A stretch of 64,000 nucleotides of DNA from Galerina marginata. Its lineage: Eukaryota; Basidiomycota; Agaricomycetes; Agaricales; Galerinaceae. Location of the stretch: NCBI GenBank assembly GCA_023014335.1, contig JAECYW010000007.1, positions 1,302,001-1,366,000 on the forward strand, read 5' to 3'. Positions 36,439-49,629 of this stretch are shown one piece after another. The position numbers were made by a program, and so were the translations under genes. The stretch's first letter is position 1. Each line of letters opens with the position of its first letter. The notes under the pieces were generated by a model that saw only the letters and a list, made by a program, of their open reading frames with translations, was not told the origin of the DNA and did not search any database.

Positions 36439-37357
36439 ACGTGTTGCCTGCAGTGTGAACTCTCCTCCTTCCAACTTGCCCCAGCAAAAATTTCTCCATC
36501 TTTTCCCTGGAATCCGGACTATTTCTGTACCGTTGTATGCACCATCTTTCATGTACACAGGCAGATTTCCTTCAGACAGTCACCGTATATCGACATTTTC
36601 ACGTAGCCCAAAATCATTTTAGCGCACAAAACCAAGTTCAGTCAATCGCCGCTACTAGAATTAGATATCCCACCTATGTAACGTACAAAAAAGCATACAT
36701 CCATACGGTAAAATATAGGTTGCAATCTATGATGAGAAAAATGAGCCAGTTGACCTCCGCAATCCAGAGTCCAGAGTCCCAGCCAACCTCCAAGGTTCAA
36801 GGCCATTACCAAAACCCAAAAGCAGTCTATATGTTATAAAAAATACCATATCACACCAAGCCTATTTCCGACCTTCTCCAACTCGCAGTTATAAGTCTTG
36901 TGAGCTTGGTCCCCAAGCTCTAAATCCATATCCCACCGTTCATGCCTGCCCTGACCCCTACCAAGCCACAACTGTGACTACGGCTTATACCGGCGTTGTC
37001 GAGTTGGAACCACACATCAGGTCACCGTCCATTGATCCACCCGTCCTGTCATGAACCTCGTGGGGCGTTATCGCCCGAAGTAAAATGTCATTTGGCGTAA
37101 GACACAATAACGTAAAGGCGGGAAAGATGGTGTTGCTCCATTTTGTAGACCCAGGGTATGAAGATCGATGGAGAGCTCCCTGGATGGAATATAGTCGAGG
37201 TCGTGTGCGCCGCAGAAGTCATAACACGCAGTGACCTCTAGATAATAGTCGTTATCGCCTCCTCGGATAATAATCCAGAGGGACTGAAATAAGAGAGGGG
37301 GAAAGCACAATCCGCGCGGCACTCGCTCGGACGTAAATAGGGGTTCTCGAACCAACC
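36439..37357. other. spacer, no gene seen
   Basis: I see only the metallothionein 3' flank and an A/T-rich stretch. No exon chain, RNA gene or repeat is recognisable. Confidence 0.5.
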
Positions 37358-38902
37358 TCACATGCCATCAAAATCGTACAAGACCTGCCCGCTTGGGCCA
37401 AGGCCTGAGCCATCAATGCTGATGTTGCGCAACAAAGGGTCAAGCGATGATAGCTCGTCCTTGATCCCTGCACGTGCTAGGTCGTCCAGCTCTTTCAGGA
37501 GCGCCGAGATAATTTTCTGTTGTTGAAGGGACCAGCATAATCAGGTACGGCGTCATCGCGCGTGTGTGGACCAAGGACATACCTTCAGCTTCCCATCGAT
37601 CTTGAGCACCATATCGCCCAATGAATTCGTCCAGTTAATAAAAGGCGGACTTGAGCCGCCCATCATCGACCCAGAAGAGCCTGAGGTCGCATTCGCTATG
37701 CTCCATAGACTTCCGCTCATCTCCGCTTCAGGCAAGCCAGATATATGGTTCGAGTATGGCTGGTGAAGGTTGGGATTTGAGGGGTTGGCGTGTGAAGGGA
37801 GGCCTGAGGCGCCGTTTTCACCGGCGAAGAGATAGGAAACGCCAGGGTGTGGTACTAGTAGACCGAGGGGACCCATCATTTGTGACGAGTGCGCGAAAGG
37901 AGAGGGGCCAAGCAGTTTCGAGATTTTGTTGTACACCTCGGATATGACATCGAGCAGGGAGAGAAGGGTTTGATGGTAGTCCAACGGGAAGGGCTGTACG
38001 AGATTTATGAGCGAGATGGAATATGTTTAGGAGGATGCTTACGATTGATGGGGCGAGAAGGTAAGACGCGTCCGCTGAAGAGTCGGCATAGGATCCCGTA
38101 TATTCCGCAATCCCTGGGGCGCCTTTTTTCGGATTCTTGGTCTTTGGAAATTTAATACGCTGGTTGAGGGTTCATGTCAGTAGTCCAATATATAAATATC
38201 GAAAAAGCCTACAATTCCTCCTTTTGATTTATCGCCTTCCTCTTTAGATTGTTCGTACTCCGAGATGGTGTTGATTAAGCCGCGAAGGAGATCCTGGGGT
38301 TGATTAATATCCAGAAGTGTCGATAGTGACAGTCCCAATATTGCAAAGCGATATGTTCTAGAGAACGAACGTTGAGCAAATGGAGAAGAAAAAAGGACAG
38401 AGGACATACCGTTTCTTAATAGACGTGTTGTTATTATTAAACACCTTGTCCAGTTCGGCACGCGAAATCTGGATGGTATGAAACCAATGGCTCCGTCTAG
38501 GAGCAGTAAGAAAGAAGCATGGCGACGATCGAGTGTCACTTACCCCTCGTGGATATTTCGGATATAGGTGAGAGAGATAATTCTCTTCTGAACCAGGCCT
38601 CCTAGATACTCGATGGAGGTTCCCTGTCCGAGGGGCGGACTTTGCGCGCCTGCCAAGCTGGAACCGACGGTATCGGAGTGCAGCGATTGAGCGTCCCATT
38701 CGCGAGCAAGCGGGGTGGTCGCGGTCGGCGTCGGCGTCGCGGCAGCTGAGAAGGACAGATGTGTCGAGTTGGACGCCAGGTTGAGAGGCGGGGGTATGCT
38801 GGACGACGACGAGGGGGCGGTCTTGAAGGATGAAAGGAGATTCTGAGCAGACGATTTGCGCCGCATCGTGGGGCGTGGCTGGTCTACAGAGAATGTGGAC
38901 AT
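37358..38902 (-). CDS. Conserved fungal protein, function unassigned
   Basis: The N-terminus is Ser/Thr/Pro-rich (MSTFSVDQPRPTMRRKSSAQ). The first conserved block is SIEYLGGLVQKRIISLTYIR joined over an intron to RSHWFHTIQISRAELDKVF and then to TYRFAILGLSLSTLLDINQP with QDLLRGLINTISEYEQ. After a variable middle, the C-terminal exon gives LDYHQTLLSLLDVISEVYNK and IISALLKELDDLARAGIKDE, ending in QVLYDFDGM. At least six exons are needed. The helical blocks recall the yeast YPL260W (Cub1) family; I hold that comparison at low confidence. It is divergent from NTF2, with starts 136 bp apart. Confidence 0.7.
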
Positions 38903-39038
38903 ATTATATACTGGCAGAAAAAAGGGATCTGCAATTGTCGACCATCCCTTGGCGACCGCTGTTATTTCAGGGTCACGTGGCCTCGCTATTCCTTTTCATT
39001 CTTCCTCTTGCAATCTATCTCAAACTTGATCAACAACC

Positions 39039-39638
39039 ATGGCAGACATCAATGCCGTCGCAAAACAGTTCGTTGACTTTTACTACCAGACGTTTGCGGC
39101 AGATCGTAAGAACCTGAAGGCTCTCTACGTCGGTCGAGTCTCTTCTCATCCTAAAATCGCGTCTGATCTTTCCATCTTTCACCCTAGCGCGAGCACTCCA
39201 TGCTCACCTTCGAGGGAACCCCCATCCAAGGAAATACTGCCATAACAGAGAAGCTCGAGGTAGATCCTCTTTTTTGTTACCGATACACGCTTCGAATTGA
39301 GCTTTCGTCTCCAGTCGCTGCCTTTCGTCAAGGTGCAGCACAAGGTCACAACTCTCGACGCGCAGCCATCTTCTCCCAATGTGGCCAGTGTTCTCGTCAG
39401 CGTCACAGGCCTTCTACTTGTGCGCACACACCTTCTAGGTCTCGTTTCAGCTCAGCTCATTTCGTACTGTTTTTAGGTCGACGACTCGGAGAACCCTCTA
39501 AACTTCAGCCAGGTTTTCCAACTCATGCCCGAAGGCAATACCTATTACGTGTAAGGACCCTCATCGATTTCCCATCTTGTTGCGTCTAAGTGTACTCTGG
39601 ATAGATTCAACGACATCTTCCGCCTCAACTACGGCTGA
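39039..39638 (+). CDS. NTF2: Nuclear transport factor 2
   Basis: NTF2 carries Ran-GDP back into the nucleus through FxFG nucleoporins. Five exons join to about 125 residues. The sequence reads MADINAVAKQFVDFYYQTF, LKALYREHSMLTFEG, IQGNTAITEKLESLPFVKVQ, VASVLVSVTGLLLVDD, NPLNFSQVFQLMPEGNTYYV and FNDIFRLNYG, matching the NTF2 fold from end to end. The unspliced frame breaks at each intron. One donor is GTCGGT. The gene is convergent with GH88. Confidence 0.94.
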
Positions 39639-39851
39639 AGCTCCCTAGACGCCGTAAAACCCCTCCCTTAGTATTATTGGATCTCTTACAATAACCACCC
39701 CTACGTTTTAATACGTTCTTCTCACGGCGGAAATTTTCACAACACACAAGCAGTGCTTTCTTTCCGAAATGAAGGCGAAATTAAATTTCTCAGTCATAGA
39801 TTGTCCTTGTAACTACCATGTTGGGACAACAAAGTCGATAAATTTTTACGA

Positions 39852-41495
39852 CTAGGAACTGGAGCTGAAAGGCTCGGTGCAAGAGGCTAAGCCCATGGTC
39901 ACAAGCGCATTGCCAGCTTTGATATAATAATAGTCCCCTGCGAAACAATACACAGCAGCACTCAGCACCCAAGAGAAACTGTCTAAAAAAGGCACACGAA
40001 CCGTAAACAATCCCAGTCAAAAAGTTGTTGGCGGGTATGTTAACTGTTCCGTTTGACAGCAGGCTCTGCCAGGAGGGTTTCCACGCGAGGGTGGTGATTT
40101 TATTCATGATCGTGAAAGCACCATCAATCCACTGCTGCCCTGCTGCTGGTGTCGGTTCTTGTTGGGCTAGCAACAATAGCCCATTGACAGCAATCATCGC
40201 AGCGGAAGAATCGGCTGGACGCGGTGCAGGCGTCAAGGGAGCGTTAAAATCCCTTAAAACAGTCAAAATCATCCATCAGCAACTCAAACATATAAAAGCA
40301 GTTTTAAAATACCCGGTAGGTCGGGAAATAGACTGACCAGGGTACAATGCCGTCTGAAGGAAGATTGCTCAAGAAATACGTTGCCAGCCTCCGCGCAGTG
40401 ACCAAGTAATTACTATCATTCGTGAACTTGTGCACTGTTTCACGGGTGGCGAATGAATGATACCGTTCGAGAATGACAATATGTAGAGGGATAAGCAACG
40501 TACTGTTTGCGAAACCGTAAATTCCCCAAGCCTGCCCTCTCGACCATGTGCTGTTGTCAGCGAAGCCCTGCGCCGTTCTCTTCTTGATAACAAGACCAGT
40601 GGTGGAATTATATTCGACGACATGCCATGTGGAACCTATTCAAACAAAACTAAAATTAACCACTATTTTAAACTAAGGTTTGTGGAAGTGAGGTTAGCGT
40701 ACCATCAGCTCGGATATGGTTCTTCATCGTCGTGTCGGCGTGAGTTGTCGCAATTTTCCGGAGGGTGGAGTTTCCTGTCAGATCTGCAGAGTGGAAGAGT
40801 ACTTCGAGGTTCATCATGTTGTCGATAATGACCTGCAAGTGTTTGAGAACATTAGCGACCAATCGTTGCTGGACAGAGAAAGAACTTAGGTTTAGTTGTT
40901 GGCGTACCTGGAAGTCAGTAGGGTCAGACGTATCCCAACTTCGTGTGCAACCAACGACTGGATTGAAACGCGCTGCCAGCATACTGGCGAAGCTGTTGAC
41001 AGCCTTAATCGCTGTCTGATTTTTGGGATTTCTGGGTGTGACATCACCACGTCAATGACGCGTATAACAGGTGAGAGATAGGGTCCCCGCTTACACAACC
41101 AGTTCCTCAACAAATGGGAAACTGATGAACCCGACATCGTGCCCAATGCCATTATTCGCATTGAGCGATAGCAGGCCGTTACTTGCAGACCTTCCAAGAC
41201 TCAACCAATCGGCCATGTTCAGCCCATTGGCAGGTGTCGCGCCACATAGCTGTTTCCTGGTGTTCAAAGCGTACCCAGTGACGGGGAAGAAACCTGATGT
41301 CCAGGTGTTGGGCGAAAAGTAGATCCATTTCCCTGCTGTGGTGTCGGTATATTGGGGATATTGGATGTTTGCTGGGAGGGCTTTGAATGTTGCCAGGACC
41401 TTTGTGGGGATGAGGGAAGAGAAGAGCTCTGCAGGAACGGAGGCAAATGCCAAGGAGAAATGCAACGATCCGATTAGAAAGGATTTCTTGAACAT
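39852..41495 (-). CDS. GH88 unsaturated glucuronyl hydrolase (secreted)
   Basis: GH88 enzymes hydrolyse unsaturated uronic residues left by polysaccharide lyases. The N-terminus MFKKSFLIGSLHFSLAFA is a signal peptide. Family blocks follow in order: WIYFSPNTWTSGFFPVTGYA, GHDVGFISFPFVEELV, VIIDNMMNLEVLFHSADLTG, HADTTMKNHIRADGT, STWHVVEYNSTTGL, FADNSTWSRGQAWGIYGFA, RPADSSAAMIAVNGLLLLAQ and SNGTVNIPANN. The C-terminal exon gives DYYYIKAGNALVTMG. Six or more exons are needed. The Asp residues of the DNMMNLE and RPADSS segments correspond to the conserved acidic positions of the family. The exact substrate in a fungus is not settled. Confidence 0.82.
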
Positions 41496-42388
41496 TTTTC
41501 AACACCGTTGAAGAGGGGAATGCAAGAAGGGGCGGGTGCTCAGAATGAGAAGCGGTTCCTGCTTGTGTCTTTTTAAAGTTAGCAGCCAGGGTTCTAGGTG
41601 CACACTAATTCGGGCCGGGCCAAGCACCCGATGAAGCATGAGGCATTGGCATTATATGACGACTTCATATTCGGGTTTATCTCTGTATGGCTTGCAGTAC
41701 ATTCTGCAACCATATCCCATGATCGAAGAGATGGAAGAAGTGGAAGCTGACATCATGTGATGGCTAGCTATGCCTTGTGAAAGTCCTGTTTGTCGCGAGG
41801 AGCATGGAGGAGAAAGTCACGCAGACGAACGGGTTCACAGGTGAGATGCTCGTCGTGGGTCGGGTGATGAGATGCGCTTCTCTGACATTTCATGGAGAAA
41901 TATTGGAGAACAAATCGGTCTTCAGTCCGTGGATTCTGTTTTTCGTTGGCTTGGAATTATATTAGCTCGCTTGAACAGTTTATACGTAAACGAGGAGTTA
42001 TGCAGATCCCAAAGGAATCGTCAAAATCTTCGATATCGTGAAGTTCATATGCATACTGCGTTGAGTTGAGGATTAAAAACATCTTGAATTTAGACTATCG
42101 CCATCGCCACTGTCGGGGTGTTATCGTCTTTGAGGCTTTGAAGGGTTAAGAACCTACCCGCGGATTGATTCCGCAGAGGTGAGGAATGTACAGGCAGGAC
42201 AAGCTAATCGTGCATAAGGAGTTGGTGGATAAAGACTTTGCAGCAGTTGCCCGCAGCCATCTTTCTGCTCTTTGTTTGGCTTCCGCTTCCGCAGTACACA
42301 GCCATGCCGCCGCCTCATTTCCTCCCTTTTATCGCAACCTACTACTGCGTCTTCCTCTCATTCTTTTCTCCACCACATTCAACTAGAA

Positions 42389-45115
42389 ATGGGTAGCTCA
42401 ACTGCAGGCCTCGGCACAGAGATTGTCGGTGTTATCAACAAGCTTCAGGACGTCTTCACCTCCCTCGGCACCTCATCACAAAATAACATAGATTTGCCTC
42501 AAATATGCGTCCTCGGCAGTCAGAGTAGCGGAAAGAGTAGTGTTTTGGAGGTGTGTTTGAACTTTTTATTGCACTGCCTACCCCGATGCTTAATGCTCAT
42601 TGGTGGATCTGTTTCTTAGAACATCGTTGGTCGTGATTTCCTGCCTCGTGGTACCGGTATCGTGACGCGGCGTCCATTGGTATGCCACTGCAGTTTTCTC
42701 CAAAAAGCTTAACTTACATGCCACCAGGTCCTCCAATTAATCAACAGGCCATCCTCAGGAGCTGCCGGTGAGTTTCGACGACCTCCCCTGACGTTGGAGA
42801 TCAAAGTTAACCCTTCACAATCAGCGAACGGCGTAGATAAGTCCAACGACAAAGCAGCCAACGCAGACGAATGGGGGGAGTTCCTGCATCTCCCGGGAGA
42901 GAAATTCTTTGATTTTCACAAGATTCGCGACGAGATCGTACGAGATACAGAAGCAAAGACAGGCAAGAACGCAGGCATCTCCCCTCAACCCATCAATCTT
43001 CGCATTTACTCCCCGAACGTCCTCACACTCACCCTTGTCGACCTTCCCGGTCTGACGAAGGTGCCTGTGGGTGACCAACCGCGCGACATCGAGAAGCAGA
43101 TCCGCGAGATGCTGGTTAAGTACATCTCCAAACCTGCCTGTATCATTCTCGCAGTAACTGCGGCCAACACGGATTTGGCAAACTCTGACGGATTGAAGAT
43201 GGCTCGTGAGGTGGATCCTGAGGGAACGAGGACCATTGGTGTGTTGACGAAAGTCGATCTAATGTGTGTTTCCTATCTTTCTCTACCAAGATTTTATATT
43301 TACCTCGCCATAAATTAGGGACAAGGGAACGGATGTTGTTGACATCCTGGCTGGACGAATTATTCCTTTACGCCTAGGCTACGTCCCAGTTGTCAACAGA
43401 GGGCAACGGGATATTGAGATGAACAAAGCAATCAGCGCTGCGCTCGAGAACGAGCGAGACTTCTTCGAAAACCACGCATCATACAAGGGTAAGGCACAAT
43501 TCTGTGGCACACCCTTCCTTGCAAGGAAGCTTAACATGGTTTGTACCCCATTTCATGACTTATGACATACAGGCTGACAATTAATCAGATTCTTATGCAC
43601 CACATCCGAGCCACGTTACCCGACATTAAGGCCCGCATCTCGCAAAACCTGCAGAAGTTCAATGCCGAACTGCTGTCACTCGGCGGCCCATTGGGTGACG
43701 GAAACTCAGGCAACATCGTGCTTTCAGTTATCACGGAATTCACGTCCGAGTTCCGGACCACTATCGACGGTAACACCAACGACCTCTCATTAAACGAGCT
43801 TTCAGGTGGTGCCAGAATCAGCTTTGTCTTCCACGAGCTTTTCAACAATGGTGTCAAGAGCATCGACCCTTTCGACCAAGTCAAGGATGGTGATATCAGA
43901 ACAATTTTGTACAACTCTTCCGTGAGTCACTCGGGAATATTACCCAATTACATCTACTAACCTTTGCGATTTAGGGTTCAACGCCGGCGCTCTTCGTTGG
44001 AACGGCTGCGTTTGAAGTTATCGTGAAGCAACAGATCAAACGCCTGGAAGAACCCAGTTTGAAGTGTTGCCAACTAGTTTACGACGAACTTATTCGAATC
44101 CTCGGCCAGCTCCTCACGAAAGTGGTATGTTCACCAAATTTTCTGGTCCATGAAAACGCCCTTAAAACTGAAATTTGGCTTCGTTAATAGCAAGCTTTCC
44201 GGCGCTATCCAGCGCTTAGAGAACGATTCAACTCTGTTGTCGTCAACTTCTTCAAGACTTCCATGAACCCGACGATGAAGTTGGTGCAGGATATGGTTGC
44301 GTACGTATTTCATTTCTGTTATCTTTGCCTTCTGACTCAAGAACGTCCATTAGCATGCAAGCTTGCTACGTCAACACCACGCATCCTGATTTCATTGGCG
44401 GCCATAAGGTCTGCTTATCACATACTTCATCAACTGTTTAGATTTTTGTCTCATAACTCTTTCCACGCTACTGTAGGCAACTGCCGTCGTCACAGACCGA
44501 CTGAATGCCAGCAAACCACCTGCACCCGCCGTCGACCCCAAGAACCCAAGGTCTGCCGTGAACAACAATAAGGACCTGGACGTCGACGCAAAGAAGGAAG
44601 AGCAAAGCTTCTTTGGGTCGTTCTTCGCACCAAAGGCGGGTGCCAACAAGAAGAAGGGAGTTGCAGCCATGGAAGCTCCTCCTCCGAACATCCGACCGCA
44701 GAGCGCCTTAAATGAGAGGGAGACGATGGAGACCGAAGTTATCAGTGCGTGTTTCTTCTTTTGCCCATGAGCGCAGCCTAACCTCGATCCCACCACCTAG
44801 AACTGCTCATCCACTCGTACTTCAACATCGTCAAGCGCGAGATGATCGACATGGTGCCCAAGGCAATCTCACTGACGTTGGTGAACCACTCCAAAGAGAA
44901 TCTGCAGCGGGAGTTGCTGCAGGAACTGTATAAGCCTGATGTGTTGGACGAGCTGCTCAAGGAGAGCGACTTTGTTGTCAACCGGAGGAGGGAGGTGCAG
45001 AGTATGGTGGCAGCGCTTAATAAGGCGGAGGAGTACGCCCTTTTCTCGTTTTCATGAAACCACGAAACTAACATGTCTTTTTTTTCCCTTTCTTAGGATT
45101 GTGGCTGGTGTTTAG
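42389..45115 (+). CDS. VPS1: Dynamin-related GTPase Vps1
   Basis: Vps1 is a membrane-scission GTPase acting in vacuolar sorting, endosome traffic and peroxisome division. Exons give [17 protein letters not shown]1 [35 protein letters not shown]3 [17 protein letters not shown]4 [13 protein letters not shown], then [16 protein letters not shown] stalk sequence, [28 protein letters not shown], a variable insert with low-complexity Lys/Ala-rich sequence, and a GED ending NKAEEIVAGV. No PH or proline-rich domain is present, as expected for fungal Vps1/Dnm1. Vps1 is preferred over Dnm1 by the N-terminus [20 protein letters not shown]; the choice is tentative. Eight or more introns are needed. The stop at 45115 is in the last tiny exon. 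Confidence 0.93.
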
Positions 45116-45548
45116 ACACATGAGTGACTCCTTTCTGGGTGGTGCATTGGTTTGCCGTTATGTTGGGTATCTAAACTCTTTCCTTTCCGTTAATACATTC
45201 GACTTGCAATCGTCGATGACCTCATATGGACATGGATTTTCGCCATGTCATGCTATCTGTCACTCCATGCACGTCCTTACTTCTACACTTCACCTTTACA
45301 AATGTTCTATCGCATGGCATCCAAGTAGCGTAAATACCCTCATATACATGTATACTTCGGATTGTTAAGTAGTCATTGGGTACATTCCATCAACCTATTT
45401 TCTCTTGTCATCGTGGAAGGAAAGCTAAAGCTCGCTTTGTGCGACGTAGGTGATATTTTAAGATTATACATAGAAGGAGAAATACAGGTTTGAAATTAGT
45501 CTTTGGTTAATATAGCCAGCTGCAAGCCTAGTCAAAAGAAAAGGGTGA

Positions 45549-47159
45549 TCACTTCCACTCTTCGAGATCAAACCAACGCTTTGCGCTCAAACCTTCCTCT
45601 TTTGAAACCTGCCGGATCGTTGCTGGATGATTTACTTGAGACTCGATCCGCCACCAGCTATGTCCCCATTCATCGTAAAGCACGTTCAACTCAAGGTATT
45701 GCAGTGAAGGAACTCCCTCCACCCAGGCGCGTAATAGCTCTTCTGGCTTCATAAATACTGCGACGGGAACATACCAAGGCCCTGGTATCGTTCGTAGCCA
45801 CGTCATTACACCGAGTTTAACATACTTCAGACGACTGAGAGGCGCTAGTAATGGGGCATTGTTTTTCTATCAAGCAGATCGCTATAAGTCATCGAATGAC
45901 TAGTCAAAGAAATGGAATAGACAGACAAGATATTCTAGACACTGCAGGATTTCTTGTGAGCTATACCCCATATCTAAGGATAGGTATGTGAGGTGACTGG
46001 CCCACTGAGATAGAGTTTTGAACAAAGTGACCAAGGGTGGTGGGAAGGCGACTGGGTCCATAACGTTCCCCGGGGGTGGAGGCATGCCCCCGTGGAACAA
46101 AAGAGGTTCAGATGATAGAGTCAAATCTATCTGCAATGAGAGACTGCGAAGGTCACAGTTACGCACAGTATCGCGTAACTGATTGAGGTCGCTAGTGGAG
46201 CGGTAAATGCCCCACTTCGTGAATGAAATCCTCCAGAGCCTGTGGTGTTGCGATAAATTTGATGCAAGTTGATTTGGCCCACTGAAAGAGCGAAGATCTG
46301 TCCATAATGTACAAGGTGGCCAGTCAACCTGGGAGTATGACAAAAGTCTCGTCGGTGACCATATTGTCCCCAACACTGATGATGAGTGTGTGATTTTTAA
46401 GGACTGCAAGTTGGGAAAAGAACCAGCGAGTCGTACAGGGGATACTGACACCCCTGCCATTGAGAGATGGTGAACGCGTTCCCATGCACGAGGGGGTGAG
46501 CCTTCTAACCGAAGACTGGCCGGTATTGCGTGTCCCAAAGAAAGTGTTTCCAGGCTCGGGATGGAGTTCGCCAATATGGTGTCCAAAGCATCCTCTGCGA
46601 CATTTCTGTCGTAGTTAAATAGATCCAGTGTGTGTAACTTGAGGTGCGTGAGTCCAGAAACGGAGCTAACCTGTTGGAAAGAATAAGCATCGGCGCCAGA
46701 CAACTCGAGAGATAAAGTCGGTGGGCGACGACAGATTATGCGGGTAATACGGGGCTCGCTTTCGATTAGAACCGCCATGCAGTTTCGGAATGCAAGATGA
46801 GCCAGGTTTTCCGCTCCATTGAGGACGTCCGCCAGAGCGCTCGCGAAAAGGGCGGACTCGGCAGTGTCAGCATCCCGCTGGTATCCCTCAATGGGATCGC
46901 TGGGTGGTTGGGAGTAGACAGCCGATTGTGATAGAGTAAAGTCGATAATGTGCGGGCAAAGATGGTGCTTTAGAGAAAATTCACAGAAGGCCACTACCTG
47001 TTCAGGATTGCGCGACAATTTTACAGTTCTGACGAGAGCGCGCGAGGCCAACTGAAAACCTTTTTTTGATGTACCTGCCATCGCACGAAGAGCATACGCA
47101 TTTAAGAGCGTAAAAATGGTCGAAGAGACGTCATCGTCAAGGTCTAATAAACTGACCAT
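45549..47159 (-). CDS. F-box/LRR-like protein
   Basis: The main exon (47159 to about 45919) starts MVSLLDLDDDVSSTIFTLLN with the F-box-like segment ALRAMAGTSKKGFQLASRAL. It continues with leucine-rich segments such as HLAFRNCMAVLI, LTHLKLHTLDLFNY, SLETLSLGHAIPASLRLEG and HLTYLSLDMGYSSQE. After an intron with a weak GTCTGT donor, a second exon gives NNAPLLAPLSRLKYVKLG and ends in RWFDLEEWK. The pattern fits fungal F-box/LRR proteins. The function is unknown, and SCF adaptor activity is an inference. Confidence 0.68.
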
Positions 47160-48517
47160 GATTAGAGGAACTATATAATAAATCATTTGCTTGTAAACAT
47201 GGACTTGAGAGGTGATTGAACTCCTACATGATATCAAGTGTATCTTTCAAGGCCCTTCAAACTCCTCAAAAGCTAGAGGCTGTTGGCAAGTGGTTGTAGT
47301 AAGTTCTGAGCATCCGGTCATAGTTGGGTCATCGTCGTTTGAAACAGGGTGTTGAGCACATTCCATTTGTCGCTTACCTAATCACAAATCGACGTTCCTC
47401 GCTGCTTCCACCTGCGACCCCTTCTGGGTCATTTCGAGAGTTAGAGCTCACCCAGCGCTGGAATCGAATCCTCTTGTTCAACTGTGGGTGGACGAGTCTC
47501 GACCCTCAACCTTACGTCATCATTCGCGTTTTATCTTGAACATTTTATGTCAGATTCTGCCTTCATTGCTGTCCCTAGCCGGGGGTCGATATTCACCCCA
47601 TTTCTAGATCAATGAACGCTTGCACAAGCTCCTCTGTCACCATTTCCTGTACAATGTTATTGTCATATTGCTACCTTTTGCCTCTTGCTTTACGCTAGTC
47701 ATGAGACAGTAAATTACCACGATCCTCTTGGAATTTTTTTGTTGGATGAACTAGCCTGACCACAAATGCCTCGACATTCAGGCTGTCGTTGACCTTCCCT
47801 CAACATATATTTCTGGAGCTATGTCGCTCTCGAGATGGATTGCGTAGGCTCCCCACAGTGCTGTCCGTGATGCACATCTGCGTAAACATCTGTAGCATAG
47901 GGAAGTGCACGATCGCGAGAAGGGGCAAATGATTAGCTTGTGACGAAATCCTGGGGAGTCGGCGTTGGGCTTTTCCTCATCTCTTTGATGATCTAAGAGT
48001 TGGGCCAGGCGAGTGGGTGTCTGGCAGAGAGATGATCCGGAAAATTGTAATCCTATCTTGGCGCGTCAGTCACATCCGTTGCGGGGTGTTGAGCATACGA
48101 GAGAAGGTGAGAAGGTCAAAGGGGTGGTATTTCATATTCCATATCTCAGTTATCTACCACACACAAGTAAGTATAATGCAACTTGAAAAATACAGGGTAG
48201 AAAAAAGACTGGGGAGGCCCTTCCGGATCCGCTTTCCGCTGTCAGGATGCACTGCCCACAACCTAGAACCTGGAAGCCAAAAAGCACGTACACAACGCCG
48301 TACACACTTACGGAACATCTACGGCGACGGCCAAGTACGGGGATAACTGGCATTTGGCATGATATAGTGTTGCTGACAGATGCGGAAAAAAAAGACGCCT
48401 AAAGGGAGGTTAGGGTGGATTCACATTAAGGGCGCTGAGCGCTGATGACGTGCTTGAAGGGAAAAAGGATGAAGCGACACCGGGTACGCACGATATCCCG
48501 TTCCGCGTTCTCTGGTC
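47160..48517. other. spacer, no gene seen
   Basis: No convincing gene, RNA or repeat was seen in this 1.36 kb. Short frames are unlinked and low in recognisable content. Confidence 0.45.
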
Positions 48518-49145
48518 CTATGGTGCTTCGAAACGTTCTACGATGGATTGGTGGGCATCATTAAGTTGATGAGGAGAAATAACATAAGCACTGCCAAAGA
48601 ACCGCAGCTGTGATTGGACAACGATTGCGCAACCCGACGTCCGTCGACCACGGGGATCTGTCAAGAAGGCGGTTAAAATAAAAATACCAGCGCCTATGAT
48701 GAGGGAGTTTTGGACAATGAAAGAAGCATCTTGTCAGTGTTAGTCTGATTATCTTGTTAATCTTATCGATGCCTGATGTTGCCTGTGCTTGCCTTGAGAT
48801 AATCATGCCGGATGCGGATGTACATAGGAATGAAAGATAAGGAATGGAAGGCGGATGTTATCGGCGTTTGTGGACATGTCACCACTGACTGGGAACCGAA
48901 TGGCGGCCGTGAGTTGTTGATAAGCCAAGAGCTCAAGGCAAGCTGAGGAGGACGAGACGACGGCTAGGATCCCGGTCAAGCATATAAAAAGCCTAAGGAG
49001 CATGCGACGAGCACCGTTGTCTCGCAGGAAAGACACCCAAAGGATCGAGAACAAAAAGGTAACTCCTCGAGTTTGGAGATCCGATGGCGTGGACACGGCG
49101 CGGAACCGCAGTTCGTGAGAACAATCGAAGAGAAGAGTAGGACAT
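48518..49145 (-). CDS. Possible small mitochondrial membrane protein
   Basis: This is tentative. The first exon would start MSYSSLRLFSRTAVPRRVHA, which is Arg/Ser-rich and without acids like a mitochondrial presequence. A downstream exon after an intron with branch-site-like CTAAC and a CAAG acceptor reads VQNSLIIGAGIFILTAFLTD, one hydrophobic span, and continues to a C-terminal VERFEAP and a stop at 48518. The middle exon or exons could not be joined with certainty, so coordinates only bracket the gene. An overlapping frame (48803-49096) also looks hydrophobic and may be an intron artefact. Confidence 0.35.
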
Positions 49146-49545
49146 AATTGAACGACGACTGTATAACCGTCTGGCTCGAGTTCAGAAGTTTTCTACAAGG
49201 TGTATGTGGGCGGCAGGAAGGGGTTGAGGAGGCGAGGAAGAAGAAACATGAAGCGGATGATGTGGTTTTGGTTCAAGGGTTGTCAGGCTGATAGGGGTTG
49301 TCAGGGCGGTTGCCATTAATAAGTGGCGGGAGTTTGGGACACAGGTGTCCCTTAAAGGGATCAAGAGCGTTTCAAGGCCATTTTGAGGGCAAGATGGTCC
49401 AAGAACGAGGTTGAACAGCGAGGAAGATGAACAAAAGATGGGACGAGGGAGGAGCGGCGGACAACGAGGCGCTGTTGAGGGGACAAAGAAAGAGGAGTTA
49501 CGTAAGACAATGTGAGTCAAGTGTCGGAGTTTGAATTTTGAGACG

Positions 49546-49553
49546 TATATAAA
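49546..49553 (+). promoter_or_regulatory. TATA box upstream of the TBP gene
   Basis: TATATAAA ends 76 bp before the TBP start codon, in otherwise gene-free DNA (49146-49629). The placement is right for a core promoter, which would make TBP a target of its own product. Confidence 0.55.
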
Positions 49554-49629
49554 GGCGGGGCTGTTGGGACGGGTTGTCTTTCTTTCCCCCCAACCCAAAC
49601 ATTCCCACGCAGCTCTTGAAATTTGATAC

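Noticed and set aside
48803..49096. Hydrophobic 97-codon frame taken as a membrane protein
   Set aside because: It overlaps the better-supported presequence-like exon in another frame and lacks a family match; it may be an intron artefact.
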